Source: Gammaproteobacteria bacterium (GTDB taxonomy: Bacteria > Pseudomonadota > Gammaproteobacteria > SG8-11). Taken from it: 64,000 nt of DNA. Numbering within the stretch: position 1 is the first letter of the stretch; each line of letters starts with the position of its first letter. Under the pieces are notes generated by a model. It made no database searches and was not told the DNA's origin. It worked only from the letters and a program-made list of their open reading frames with translations. Shown in pieces: positions 1-10,993 of this stretch. The translations under genes and the position numbers were made by a program. Where the stretch lies: positions 20,091 to 84,090 of the forward strand of contig JAHECY010000009.1 of assembly GCA_024641505.1 (NCBI GenBank). The letters are read 5' to 3'.

Positions 1-736
1 TCAGGTGCGGCAGCACCAACTTTCCACCAATCCTTGTTTTCTTTAAAAATGGTTCCCAAGCAGACACTACTTTCAGAAATGTTCAAGTCTTGCGAGGGAT
101 TTAGAACACCTATCAAGGTATTCTCACTATTTATGATCAATGGTTGTGACGACGTCAAGTTATCGGGACAAAGTAACTGGGATAGCCTAACGATAGAGCG
201 ACTATTGATGTTTGGAGGGCGATGTGCACGGTATGCAATATAGACAGCCTGAGACATGGAATTCTTACCCCTTGGAGTATTATAAGCACCCTGATCAAGG
301 AAACAAATTGACTAAAATATATCAACCTCGAAAATATCTGATTGGCGAATGAAAAGCCAGGTAGTTTATAGGAAAATTTCACTATGATGGTAAGCCAGTA
401 ATAAAAAAAGGAAGCTCAAGATTCCTAAGTGGTATCACAAGAAGCCACCGATATATTCGCATACTCAGTCCGGTGATTCGTCACTAGAGCATTGGGCATT
501 ATCAACTATCAACTGGCTTAAATGTTTTATCGTCTTGATGGGTCACATGGTACACCCAACGCGAGATTTATGCCGGGAGTAAATCAATAATAGCCAGCCA
601 CCACATGGACGTGCAACTATGCCGACGCATAGTGCTCACTGACCCCGACCGATATCGAAACGATGCGATGCCTTTGCGTCCTAGGGCGACTGACGTATGA
701 CCCAACAATTCTGAATTGGTTTTTTGCCGAAATATA

Positions 737-1891
737 CTAGTTTAACGACTGATAATAAGCTTTTGCTGCAGGCAGAAGGCCAAAGGTACTTAATAGTGGA
801 ACCACGCCATCAGAAAAATAAGGCTGACGTTTTTCCCAAAACATATAATAAGGATCCGTTTTCTGAATCGCGCCATTTAATATCTGCGGTACGGTCTGTC
901 CCCATCTTTCATAATTATCCCATTGCACGTCTATACCAGTCACCGCAACGTCATGATATTTCAAGTAGAGAGGGTAGACTACCGTGTTTAACGAAACCTT
1001 TACAGATTCATTTAAGTGAACATCAGGTCCGGCAAGACCGATGTTATTCTTGACACAATAAGCGGCAAATGTAACGAGGTCAAAGGGTGCGTAATTTATC
1101 ATTTGTAGAACAACCTTGTTGGGAAACGCTTGCTTTGTCCGAACAGCGGCAGTCTTAAAAAAATCCTCCAAAACGGCAACGCTATAGCCACAACCAGTGC
1201 AGGAGCCCGCAGAGGTTTCGCTTAGCGCTATACCTTCGAAATACGGTTCAGTATTAAACCGATTTCCTAAAGCAGTATACAGATCATAATAGGCATTTCT
1301 AACCTTGGCATTCCAGTAGCACGGAAACCATCCACCGGCATTTACAGTACGTTCATAAGTTCCATAGTAAGTTGTACCGCACCCATAAGATGTGTCTTTC
1401 CACATGTATTTGGGTACCCAAGGCGTCTCTGTGCTGACATTTACTGTCTCAATAATTTGAATCCATAAACGCTTGCCGCGTTGTTGTAGATAGCTTAGAT
1501 CATTTGCTATCGGAGAAAAATCATAAACGCCAGGTGATACTTCCAGATCTACCCATTTATAAAATTTTTTGACGCCTACAAAGTTTGGATTGTCGACTAT
1601 AAGGTCAAAAGCTGAGGTACCTTCACTTGAACCAACCAACATAAAATAGCCCGGATGAAAATTGCTGATGTCTACATTTATCGGAGCCGCTTCCTTGGTT
1701 AGTACCGCATTAATACAAGAGGGCGTACCGCCATTATCCGTACTGCAAATTGATGCTGCACCGGAAGGTTTCATGGGTTCCGCTGCCAGCGGACCTATGC
1801 CAGTAATTAGGATTACTAACACCCAAAGGGGAAATTGGGTTGTGTAACAAAGCTTCTTGACTAGACGTACCATGAAAAATCCTCTGCGCAT
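737..1891 (-). CDS. exported glycoside-hydrolase-like (TIM-barrel-like) protein
   Basis: 384 aa ORF with N-terminal signal peptide (LCYTTQFPLWVLVILITGIGPLAAEP); motifs such as KFYKWVDLEVSPGVYDFSPIANDLSYLQQRGKRLWIQI resemble (beta/alpha)8 glycosidases; family not assigned. Confidence 0.6.
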   Translation of the reverse strand: MRRGFFMVRLVKKLCYTTQFPLWVLVILITGIGPLAAEPMKPSGAASICSTDNGGTPSCINAVLTKEAAPINVDISNFHPGYFMLVGSSEGTSAFDLIVDNPNFVGVKKFYKWVDLEVSPGVYDFSPIANDLSYLQQRGKRLWIQIIETVNVSTETPWVPKYMWKDTSYGCGTTYYGTYERTVNAGGWFPCYWNAKVRNAYYDLYTALGNRFNTEPYFEGIALSETSAGSCTGCGYSVAVLEDFFKTAAVRTKQAFPNKVVLQMINYAPFDLVTFAAYCVKNNIGLAGPDVHLNESVKVSLNTVVYPLYLKYHDVAVTGIDVQWDNYERWGQTVPQILNGAIQKTDPYYMFWEKRQPYFSDGVVPLLSTFGLLPAAKAYYQSLN

Positions 1892-1978
1892 TATTTTACC
1901 TATGGCTAGTGTTAAAGTACTATAAAAACAACAACTTAACTAAGCCTTAATTCGATATAAACTGAAGGTGCATAACCA

Positions 1979-4204
1979 TTAATATATCTTACAAATCGGA
2001 TCTGAGCGATATGAGTCCCCATCTGCATTGAAGGATTGTATTTTGAAGCATATTGTATCACCTCTATTTACATTCAGCTGCGAACCAACGTTTAAAGACA
2101 ATGTATTATTTGTGGTAGTGGCGATGAGGTCACTAATAACCTCTTTACTTGAACCAACATATATCTTGTATCCGTCAACTGGATCAGTATTTTTTTCCCA
2201 CGCTAATGTAACGGTATTCGGGTTGGAGCAGGATTTACACGTAACATTAATTGTCACATTGGCTGTAGTGGTGTCACCGTCAATGTCCTTTATTATATAT
2301 GTCAGATGTTCTGTGCCGGAAAAACCAGCGGGGGGGGTATAGACTAACGAATTGTCAGCGCCAATTGTGGCGGTTCCAAACTGTACACCACTGAAGATAG
2401 CTACCGATATGGGGCCATCCGTGAGATTTTGGTCATTGGCTAATACATCAAAGATAATGGGTGATGATGAGCCCGTGGTAAATATATCATCAATTCCTTT
2501 GGGTATTGCATTTTCTGGCTGTGGGTTACCGTTAGCCACCAGGATTCCCTCAAAGTTTAATTCCGCAATTGAAGTCCAAGCATTACCGTTAACTTCCTCC
2601 AGTGCAACGATTCGGATATAACGTGACGTGGTTGTTTTGAAGAATACCTTTTTCTCATTATTTCCGTCGACAAAAGATCCTTCAACCAAAGCTACGCCCC
2701 AGTCATTGCCAGTCGTGCTGGCGTATAGAGCAAACTTACGAATGCGGCCATTGCTCATTGCTTGCACCGGCAAGTAGATTAGGCTGGAAATATCATAAAC
2801 GTCACCAAAATCGATTTGAATTTCATGAGGTATGTTATCTGTTTGACCGGAATATTTTGTATGCCAGTATGTCGCAGGGTCGCCATCAAAAGCATTGGAA
2901 GCCGCTCCATTGGCACTCAATCGCTCCTCACTATCGACGTACAATAGATTAAAGTTTGATTGCGGGATGGTTTTAACTCGCGAAATGATGGTCTGGTTAC
3001 TGGGTGCTTGATAAGGTAATTGGGCGATACTGCTGGCTTGATCATTTTGCATCCCCAATACTGCAGGATTGAGTTGTGTGATTTCCGCTGCGGCATGCGT
3101 GCTACCCGCGAGAATGACCGTGTCGATCTGCGCACCCATATCAATTTTTTCGAGAAGGGCAAGGATGGTCAATAGCTCCGGGTTTTCGTTGATCTGGTAT
3201 GCGGTATGAACTGCAGCTTTTACCTGTGTCAAGAATTGGTTGGAAATAATAAATTCGTCAAACGCAACATCATTATCTGATTGTGTTTGCGCAATAGCTT
3301 CAGTTATTGCTTTCTTGGCGTTAACTGTCCCATTTATTGTGAAGGTGTCAGAAAGAAGTTCGAGCACCAAGCTTGCGGTATTCACGTGTACAAGGAGTGC
3401 TAATTTTGGATTTCCATCCGATATGCCTATTCCATCAAGTTTTCCATCCGCCAAATCCGATGACAATTTGTCAATAAAAGTATCAAAGCTGGTTTCAGGA
3501 TATATGGACTTATATTGAGAGTAAGAGCGGCGAACAGTTTCGTATAACAACTCGCTAGCAATTACCATATTCATGATATTATTTGAGTTGATTGGTGATG
3601 TAATCGGGTTCGGGATCATGTTTCTATCAATCCCAAAATTGAAGGTATCATAGACTATCTGTACTGCGCGATTCAGGTTGTTACGGCTAAGTCCACCGTC
3701 TAATTTTGTGGCGATCAAGTAGCTAATTGTCGTAAAAGCATTTATGTTGGCAGAATGCTCTGTTGCATCGATAGCAACAGATATCATCGTATACTCTGGA
3801 TTACCACCTGTCACCAAATCAATGCCCTTGGTAGATGTTATGACGAGTGGATGTGTTGATCCTGAGGGTATTGTGATTGTATAGGTCGCTGCTTCATTGC
3901 TTGTTGCAATGGTAATAATATTGTTTTGAAAATCCTTTACCGTAATCGTTGCGCCTGCTAAGGGGCCGTCGCCTGTTCTACCGCTTATTGACAGGCCATT
4001 TTCGATCGTGACATCGGCAGGTTGTTCAACTAGATCGCTGTTCCCGGTGCTCGTGTTTGCCGGCGATTCATTTTCGGCACTAGACGTTCCAACAATGTCA
4101 TTAGTACCAAAACAAGCGGTTAAAAGGCTAAACACCCACAGATAAATAATGAATCTAGTAGTAAGTAATAATTTTCTTTGGAAACCCATGCAAGCAACAC
4201 CCAT
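1979..4204 (-). CDS. lipoprotein with F5/8 type C (discoidin)-like domain, cadherin/VCBS-like Ig domain and FnIII-like C-terminus
   Basis: 741 aa; lipobox LLTAC; YWHTKYSGQ...IQIDFGDVYDISSLIYLP discoidin-like; DVLANDQNLTDGP...YTPPAGFSGTEHLTYIIKDIDGD cadherin-like tandem type. Confidence 0.75.
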   Translation of the reverse strand: MGVACMGFQRKLLLTTRFIIYLWVFSLLTACFGTNDIVGTSSAENESPANTSTGNSDLVEQPADVTIENGLSISGRTGDGPLAGATITVKDFQNNIITIATSNEAATYTITIPSGSTHPLVITSTKGIDLVTGGNPEYTMISVAIDATEHSANINAFTTISYLIATKLDGGLSRNNLNRAVQIVYDTFNFGIDRNMIPNPITSPINSNNIMNMVIASELLYETVRRSYSQYKSIYPETSFDTFIDKLSSDLADGKLDGIGISDGNPKLALLVHVNTASLVLELLSDTFTINGTVNAKKAITEAIAQTQSDNDVAFDEFIISNQFLTQVKAAVHTAYQINENPELLTILALLEKIDMGAQIDTVILAGSTHAAAEITQLNPAVLGMQNDQASSIAQLPYQAPSNQTIISRVKTIPQSNFNLLYVDSEERLSANGAASNAFDGDPATYWHTKYSGQTDNIPHEIQIDFGDVYDISSLIYLPVQAMSNGRIRKFALYASTTGNDWGVALVEGSFVDGNNEKKVFFKTTTSRYIRIVALEEVNGNAWTSIAELNFEGILVANGNPQPENAIPKGIDDIFTTGSSSPIIFDVLANDQNLTDGPISVAIFSGVQFGTATIGADNSLVYTPPAGFSGTEHLTYIIKDIDGDTTTANVTINVTCKSCSNPNTVTLAWEKNTDPVDGYKIYVGSSKEVISDLIATTTNNTLSLNVGSQLNVNRGDTICFKIQSFNADGDSYRSDPICKIY

Positions 4205-4706
4205 AGATAATTAACATTCTGTTAATCTTGATCTTTTGGGGTACTGTCTGCTGTGCTTGTTTTCTCTCTAGCACCGTGTACGCATCACAAAATTATATTT
4301 AAATGCTGCGTAATGTCACAGTTTTGCATTGATGCCGGATCGAGCAAGGCAAATAGTTTTGTGCGATTCAATTGCCGGACGCGAATGACTTAAAAAATTT
4401 GAGGCTGAAAAAATCAGTTGGAAGATGGTGGAATTGTGGGAATTTGTGTCGAAGATTTATTGTGGCTTGCGTCGGGAGACTTTGCGTTGCCACCGGGAAT
4501 CGAAGGCGGATGTGGAGCCAAAGTTATCATTGGGAAATTAATTCATGATACGGATGCATGGCGTAATATGGTGTGTCGCGGATTAACGAATGCAGGAGTC
4601 CAGTATCCCGGGTCGTGAAACAATATAATTTTCTGCGGTCGGGCTTAAGAATACACCGGGTTGGTTAGGCGTCGAGCCTGTTGCCGCGCATAGTCAGGCC
4701 CATTGT

Positions 4707-6884
4707 TTAAAGAGAGATACAAATCGCATCGGAGGATCTGGACTCTAACTGATTCTGATAGGCACGTAACCTGAAGCAAGCATTGTCGCCGGCATTCAAA
4801 CCCAAATCACGGGCTGCATCAAAGGAGACAGATGGTTGTTTAGGATTGAATCCGGCTTGGTTTACCGGGCGAATCGAAACTGGGATGACGGCAGACTCAG
4901 GTGTGGGACCGTAATAAACGACATAGCCATCAATCGTATCTGAATTCGCGCTCCATTTAAATGTAACGTTGATATTTACCAGAGTGCATGCCACGCATTG
5001 AATGCGGACAAAAACTTCAGCAAAGGACACTTCGCCATTATTGTCAATAATCAAATAAATAAAACTGTCCCACCCTACAAAATTGATGTTAGGGGTGTAG
5101 GTTACAGTATTGTCGGCATTTAACACTGCAGTGCCGTTGGATGGGCTTGAGTACATTTCCACTTGTATGGGTATATTAACCAAATTGATATCATTTGCGA
5201 GCACGTCTATGTCAACGAAACTGTTCTGCAACACGATCACAGAGTCATTCTTACCAATGGGCCCATTACCGTTGGAGTTGCCTGGATTGTTTGGAAGTTG
5301 CGGCGCGGGCCGGAGTGCAGGCTCTAAGACCTCAACTTCGAGTATTCCAACCCAGTTGGTGTTATTTTCACTGGTTATGGTTATCTTCACATAACGAGTC
5401 TCTACAGTGCTTAAAGGATTTTCCGTCCAGCGTTTAGGTTCGGATTGATAGTTGGATATAGCATCCGTCCAATTTACACTATCTGTCGACAGGCTGATGG
5501 AGTAGTTGTAAGTTCGGTCCTGGTCGTAATTCAGGAAGGAAATAAGTACATTTCCAATTTTTTTAACAGTACCCAAATCGAGCGTTATCGACTGCGGCAT
5601 TCCATAGGCAGCCCAATAGGACCAACCAATACCGTCAACAATATTATCCGGGCCGTGACTTGCGTCCAGTGACGCAGTCGCGCTTACGGCAGATACGGGG
5701 ACTCTATTGACATTGTTTCGGTTTGTTGTGCCTGTAAGAGAACCGTCACGAATCGATTGGTTAACAATTTCCCATTGCTCCATGGTTCCGACGCCCGCGA
5801 CAGAATATGCAGTAGTGTAAAATTGGGAAATACTTGCGCTTGTTATCGTAGGGATGCTGTTCGAAAGGCTGCCGGGCGACGTGTTCTTAAGAATACTCTC
5901 AACTTTCAGGACATCGACACTGTAAGATAACTCCAGTACTGCATTTACCGCGTTCCGTGCCTGTTCGAGCAATACGTTCGATATCGTGGCGTCTGACTCC
6001 ATGCTGGCGGATACTGGAAGCCCCGGCATGACTGTATGAAGGGCCTGCTCAATTGCGTCAAAGCCCAGTTGCCCGTCAACTGCTAGATTGTTGGATAATA
6101 CTTCAACTGCAATTTGGGCCGAAAAAATATTTGCAACTGCGGCATAAAGCGGGTCCGCGTTCTTCGCGCCAATGCCGTCCAAAACGCCATCGGTGAGGTC
6201 TCCTGCGATTGAATCGACAAGTTCGTCATAGGACAGATCAAAATCGTGCTTCGTCAATGAAAGAAGTGCATAGGTCCGCTTAATCATTTCAGCAAGCGCT
6301 TCACCAGCCTTAACGATAGTGGCAATGTTTGACTTATCGATCGGCGTATAAAGCGGGTTGGGAATTTTTGTCAGGTCAAGACCAAAATTCAATTGCTTGA
6401 TTACAATCGCCGTCATATGGTCGACATTTTGCCGAGTTAAGCCGCCAGGTAGAAATTTGGCGCCTTTGGCAATTAATGTCGAGAACGGGTTTAAGTTAAC
6501 AGTCTGCTGAGTTTTCGAAGGAGCGATAGAAAATAGCGTGAATGTCGGTGCTTTTTTGGTCACGGTATCAATTCCGCCAGCTGCGGAAATGAGTACTGGA
6601 TATGTCATATCAGGCGGAATTTGTACCGTGTATGAGGCGGAGCCATTGTCAGATATTGACGTAAATGCAACGCCATTGCTGCCTCTGAAAGTTATAGCTG
6701 CGCCAATTATGGGTCCATCACCTACGCTTCCATAATGCACGCTGGGTGTGGGTTCTTCTTTGGCGGGTGTCGACGACACGTCATCTGACTGCGGGCTTTG
6801 GCTGCAACTCCAGAGGAAAATTAATGCATATGCATAAACAATGCGATTTAAGAGAGTCGTCAACACCAATTCTTTCTTCCCCAC
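4707..6884 (-). CDS. lipoprotein, paralogue of the 1979-4204 product (discoidin-like + Ig-like + FnIII-like)
   Basis: 725 aa; lipobox FLWSC; same domain order and shared motifs (GDGPIIGAAITF, GLTRQNVDHM, IPNPLYTPI, VLANDINLVNIPI, YTPNINFVGWDSFIYLIIDNNG). Confidence 0.75.
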   Translation of the reverse strand: MGKKELVLTTLLNRIVYAYALIFLWSCSQSPQSDDVSSTPAKEEPTPSVHYGSVGDGPIIGAAITFRGSNGVAFTSISDNGSASYTVQIPPDMTYPVLISAAGGIDTVTKKAPTFTLFSIAPSKTQQTVNLNPFSTLIAKGAKFLPGGLTRQNVDHMTAIVIKQLNFGLDLTKIPNPLYTPIDKSNIATIVKAGEALAEMIKRTYALLSLTKHDFDLSYDELVDSIAGDLTDGVLDGIGAKNADPLYAAVANIFSAQIAVEVLSNNLAVDGQLGFDAIEQALHTVMPGLPVSASMESDATISNVLLEQARNAVNAVLELSYSVDVLKVESILKNTSPGSLSNSIPTITSASISQFYTTAYSVAGVGTMEQWEIVNQSIRDGSLTGTTNRNNVNRVPVSAVSATASLDASHGPDNIVDGIGWSYWAAYGMPQSITLDLGTVKKIGNVLISFLNYDQDRTYNYSISLSTDSVNWTDAISNYQSEPKRWTENPLSTVETRYVKITITSENNTNWVGILEVEVLEPALRPAPQLPNNPGNSNGNGPIGKNDSVIVLQNSFVDIDVLANDINLVNIPIQVEMYSSPSNGTAVLNADNTVTYTPNINFVGWDSFIYLIIDNNGEVSFAEVFVRIQCVACTLVNINVTFKWSANSDTIDGYVVYYGPTPESAVIPVSIRPVNQAGFNPKQPSVSFDAARDLGLNAGDNACFRLRAYQNQLESRSSDAICISL

Positions 6885-7696
6885 ATGGCCTAAAATACAT
6901 TCACTATAACACTTGAGTTTAGTAGGGCTAAATATTCCTACAACAACCCGAGTGTTATGTATCTAAAGTCGTGCAACGATACCTACCCGCCCTTAATAAG
7001 TACTTAACAACAATTTATGTGCCAACTTTTTATGGATGGGGGTAGATAGCGAAAGTACTAGTGTAATTATTGTTATATCACTAAATACGAGGGCATGAGT
7101 ATGTCTGTTTTAAGTGCTAGAAACAAGCCATAGATGCTGTCGACCGGCCAAGATGTGAACAAGTAATGCGCCTCTTATTCAACAGTTACTGGCGCTGTTT
7201 GGTGAGTTATGTAATATTCGTTCGCCGTTAAAGGGCTATGCGCTCTAAAACATAAAAAACGGGAAAAATCTGTGGCAATTGCTGTATGTCTGTTGTCCGC
7301 TAACGGAATCATTAAGTTAATGTTTGACTAGGTCTTGAAGGAAGTAGATCGACCTGCCCATATCGTCAATCGTTGCAATAGATAGTTTGTGGTATGGGAG
7401 ACGAAAATTGTATTATTCATGTCAATGATGAAATGGTGTACAGTGAGATGCACGGACGCCGTTGGCGTGAGTTGATGTTGTGATCTGTAGCCGATGAGGC
7501 AAAGCACCGTGTAGAATTTCGGCACCGTGAGTAATAGCGGAACTGACTCCGCATGACGTTTAAGCGGCAAATGGCTGATGTGGTTGAGGCGGAATTAAGG
7601 GCAAAACTGTAGATGTTTCCGGCTGATAAGTTAGCGGTCAACGAATGGCCATGATGGGAGCCGTATGACTCCCGTAGTCGAGACCTAACCCGCAGA

Positions 7697-8413
7697 ATGC
7701 AGAACCCAGGTAATCAAATGAATTTTAGATGGAATTTCCTCGTTCAGATGTGGCCATTGGTGTTTCTGTTTGGCGCAGCCGACATCCAGGGCGCAAATTT
7801 GGATTTCATTCCAGTCACCAGTGGTGCGGTGGCGCCAAACTCCATGGAAACGGCCGATGATTACATTATCGGTCCCCAAGATCTGCTTGAAGTGCAGGTC
7901 TTCCAGGCGGAGGATTACAAGGTCAGCACGCGTGTCAGCGAACAAGGGTATGTTTCGCTGCCATTGATTGCTCGGGTGCATGTTTCGGGATTAACCGTCG
8001 ACCAGCTTGAAGACGTTCTTGAAGCACGCCTCGGGCAGGATTATTTCCAAGATCCGCAGGTAACGGTATTTGTCAAAGAGTTTACCAGTCAACGTGTGAC
8101 CGTGGAAGGCAGTGTTATCAAGCCAGGCGTGTATCCGCTCAAGGGCCGAACGACACTGCTGCAGGCTATTGCCATGGCGGAAGGGGTCAGCGATCTTGCC
8201 GATCACTCCAATGTGCAGATTTACCGTGTAGGTGACAAAGAGAAAGCTACTGAAGTTCATGATTTGGAAAAAATACGCGCGGGCGAGGCGGTCGATCCGG
8301 TGGTCAATGGTGAAGACGTCATTGTTATACACCGATCCGAAGCCAAGTCATTCGTGAAAAACATAACCGATACCCTCAGAGGATTTGTGTCATTTGGCAC
8401 GGTAAGGCCGTAA
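7697..8413 (+). CDS. polysaccharide export protein (Wza-like, SLBB domain)
   Basis: 238 aa; YIIGPQDLLEVQVFQAEDYKVSTRVSEQGYVSLPLI and VTVEGSVIKPGVYPLKGRTTLLQAIAMAEGVSDLAD; next to tyrosine autokinase; alternative start at 7718. Confidence 0.9.
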   Translation: MQNPGNQMNFRWNFLVQMWPLVFLFGAADIQGANLDFIPVTSGAVAPNSMETADDYIIGPQDLLEVQVFQAEDYKVSTRVSEQGYVSLPLIARVHVSGLTVDQLEDVLEARLGQDYFQDPQVTVFVKEFTSQRVTVEGSVIKPGVYPLKGRTTLLQAIAMAEGVSDLADHSNVQIYRVGDKEKATEVHDLEKIRAGEAVDPVVNGEDVIVIHRSEAKSFVKNITDTLRGFVSFGTVRP

Positions 8414-8437
8414 CCATTGGTGCTGACATAGGTTTAT

Positions 8438-10684
8438 ATGGAAAACCAGGACATGATGACAAGCCATCGGATCGGCAACCTGAGACCTGATCAGCGTCGC
8501 GATTCATCGCAAGGTTACATTGAAAGTGACGTCGTTTATGTCGAGGATGACGAAATTGACCTTCATGCCCTTTGGGATATTATTTTACGTCGGCGTTGGC
8601 TTATCCTGCTGGTGCTTTCCGCGTCATTGCTCGGCACTGCGTTGGCCACCTACCTGACCACACCAATCTACCGCGCCACCACAACCCTGCAGATCAATAA
8701 GGAAACCGCCAAGATATTTCAGTATCAGGATGTATCGCCGGTGGAAACCGATTTCTATGACCAGGATTTCCTGCAAACACAGTATGAATTGTTGCAAAGC
8801 CGCACCCTGACGAAACGTGTTATTGATCAGCTTTCTCTGTACAGCAACCCGGATTTTATTCCGGTTCAGCAGGATATAAGTATTCGTAAACTTCTGGGAC
8901 TCGTTGTTGACTCCAAAGCCGACATGAATGATCCGGAGCGTTTTGTCGATAAGTTTCTGAAAGATCTCGTGGTCGAACCGGTGAAACGTTCCCGTCTGGT
9001 ACGCATACATTATAACAGCGCGAATCCCCAGTTAGCAGCGACCATTTCCCGGACGGTCGCCGAAAGTTTTATTAATCTAAATCTTGAACGCCGCTTCGAT
9101 GCGTCTTCATACGCTAAAAATTTCATATCCGACCGCATACGCGAGGTTAAAAGCCGTTTGGAAGAATCGGAGCGGAAGCTGGTGGGATATGCGCGCAAAC
9201 TGGAAATTGTCAGTCTTGATGAGGAGCGACAACCGCTTATTTTGCAGCAATTGCAGGAGACAGGACTGAGTTTAGCCAAGGCGGAGCAGGAACGGATATC
9301 CGCGGAAGTGGCGTATCGGGAGATGACTCAGGGCGAGGGCCGGGTGTTCAGTAATGTATTGGCAAATCCCGTGGTGCAAGAATTAAAGCACGAGATCGCC
9401 AAACTTGAATCCGAATACCAGGAGAAGCTGCAGATCTATAAACCGGCTTATCCCTCCATGTCGCAGTTACGCAAGCGCATTGTCAGCCTGCAGGACAAGA
9501 TCGACGCGGAGGTCGTATTGTTGACCCGCGCCTATGAATCCGATTATCTTTCTGCATTCCATAAACAGGAGAGTTTGGCGGCCAGGCTGGAAGAGCTTAA
9601 GCAGGAAGCGCTGAATCTTCAGGATAACAGCATTAATTACAGTATCCTGAAACGCGAGGTGGATACTAATCGTCAACTGTACGAAGGTCTGTTACAACGC
9701 CTCAAGGAAGTGGGGGTGGCAGGTGGTGTGGGAGTCAATAACATCTCCGTAGTGGATTATCCCGAGGTGCCACGATTCAGTTTCAAGCCAAATTTGCAGT
9801 TGAATTTGTTGCTGGCATTTATTGTTAGCCTGTTCGCCGGTACGGGGCTGGCTTTTCTGGTCGAATATTTCGATGACAGTGTCAAGTCAGTGGATGATCT
9901 GGAAAACAAGAGTCAAATACCGGTTATTGGCGCCATACCAGACGTCTCCTACTTTCACTCTGAAATTCTTGGCGCCCAGCAAATTGGCCTGCTGTCCTTT
10001 ACGCAGCCCGACAGTATATTGGCCGAAGCTTTTCGTTCCACTAGAACATCTTTGATGTTTTCCGGTCCTAATGGCGCGCCGGCCGTAATGCAAGTCACCA
10101 GTCCCAGTCCGGGCGAGGGGAAGACCACCTCCGCGGTTAATATTGCCACGGCATTTGGTCAAATGGATGCCAAAGTATTGATTATTGATGCGGATTTAAG
10201 GAATCCATCGATTCACCATGTCTTGGGTTTGTCGAACCAGCGAGGGTTAACTAATTATCTGGTGGGAGAGGTATCCGCTGCGGAAGTTTCCTGTTACACG
10301 GGCATCGCTAAAATTTTTGCGATCCCCGCAGGGCCAATTCCCCCGAATCCGGCGGAACTGCTCTCCGGCGGACGATTGAAAGACCTTCTTATGTTGGCAG
10401 AGCAAAAATTTGACTATGTCGTTGTCGATGGTCCTCCGGTAATGGGTTTGGCAGATGCGTTGATTCTGGCAAATCAGGTTCACGGTACGCTTGTGGTGGC
10501 AGAGAGTGGAGGGACTCGGTATCGGGATATGGAGCACGCGTTGAAACGGTTGCGCAGTACCCACGCAAGACTGGTGGGCTGGGTATTATCAAAGCATCGC
10601 ATGGGGCGCGGCGGTTACGGTTACCACTCTTATTATTATGGAAGTGAAAAAAATCTACCAACAGCTTCCCCGGTTCAATTATAA
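8438..10684 (+). CDS. polysaccharide biosynthesis tyrosine autokinase (Wzc/BY-kinase)
   Basis: 748 aa; Wzz domain, GNVR-like coiled coil, Walker A SPSPGEGKTTSAVNIA, Walker A' VLIIDADLRNP, Tyr-rich C-terminus GYGYHSYYYGSE. Confidence 0.92.
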   Translation: MENQDMMTSHRIGNLRPDQRRDSSQGYIESDVVYVEDDEIDLHALWDIILRRRWLILLVLSASLLGTALATYLTTPIYRATTTLQINKETAKIFQYQDVSPVETDFYDQDFLQTQYELLQSRTLTKRVIDQLSLYSNPDFIPVQQDISIRKLLGLVVDSKADMNDPERFVDKFLKDLVVEPVKRSRLVRIHYNSANPQLAATISRTVAESFINLNLERRFDASSYAKNFISDRIREVKSRLEESERKLVGYARKLEIVSLDEERQPLILQQLQETGLSLAKAEQERISAEVAYREMTQGEGRVFSNVLANPVVQELKHEIAKLESEYQEKLQIYKPAYPSMSQLRKRIVSLQDKIDAEVVLLTRAYESDYLSAFHKQESLAARLEELKQEALNLQDNSINYSILKREVDTNRQLYEGLLQRLKEVGVAGGVGVNNISVVDYPEVPRFSFKPNLQLNLLLAFIVSLFAGTGLAFLVEYFDDSVKSVDDLENKSQIPVIGAIPDVSYFHSEILGAQQIGLLSFTQPDSILAEAFRSTRTSLMFSGPNGAPAVMQVTSPSPGEGKTTSAVNIATAFGQMDAKVLIIDADLRNPSIHHVLGLSNQRGLTNYLVGEVSAAEVSCYTGIAKIFAIPAGPIPPNPAELLSGGRLKDLLMLAEQKFDYVVVDGPPVMGLADALILANQVHGTLVVAESGGTRYRDMEHALKRLRSTHARLVGWVLSKHRMGRGGYGYHSYYYGSEKNLPTASPVQL

Positions 10685-10823
10685 ATAGTGTGAGCCGCAG
10701 GCGTGTATATGTATGGATGAAAGGTGCCAATACCTGCAATGTAAGCTTTTTGTAAGTAGACCACTGTATTCTCCCTTATTTTGCCGTAGAACAGATTCGG
10801 TATAAGATTTTGGTATAAGAAAT

Positions 10824-10839
10824 TTATCGTTAACGATAA
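10824..10839. promoter_or_regulatory. 16 bp perfect palindrome TTATCGTTAACGATAA (putative operator)
   Basis: read directly; intergenic between the tyrosine kinase and the 838 aa ORF, followed 5 bp later by a TTGACA hexamer (10845-10850). Confidence 0.45.
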
Positions 10840-10993
10840 TGAAATTGACAGATTAATTATGGTAAAATGCAAATCCAATCGCGGATAGGGATACGTCTCT
10901 TGGTTGGTCTCAGTTATTGTCAGTAGTGAACTGGTTCTCCCGGCTAAAGGGGGAAGGGTTACTTTAAGTATCAGCCATGGTATTTAACATAAT

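Noticed and set aside
4418-4618. 66 aa plus-strand ORF in an intergenic gap
   Set aside because: No clear RBS, no recognisable motif, short
7655-7680. GGGAGCCGTATGACTCCCGTAG resembling a group II intron domain V end
   Set aside because: Too short and lacks the domain V/VI structure and any reverse transcriptase; probably chance
7340-7690. Possible decayed coding region (DENCIIHVNDEMVYSEMHGRRWREL; RQMADVVEAELRAKL)
   Set aside because: Fragments in interrupted frames without recognisable homology; could not be supported
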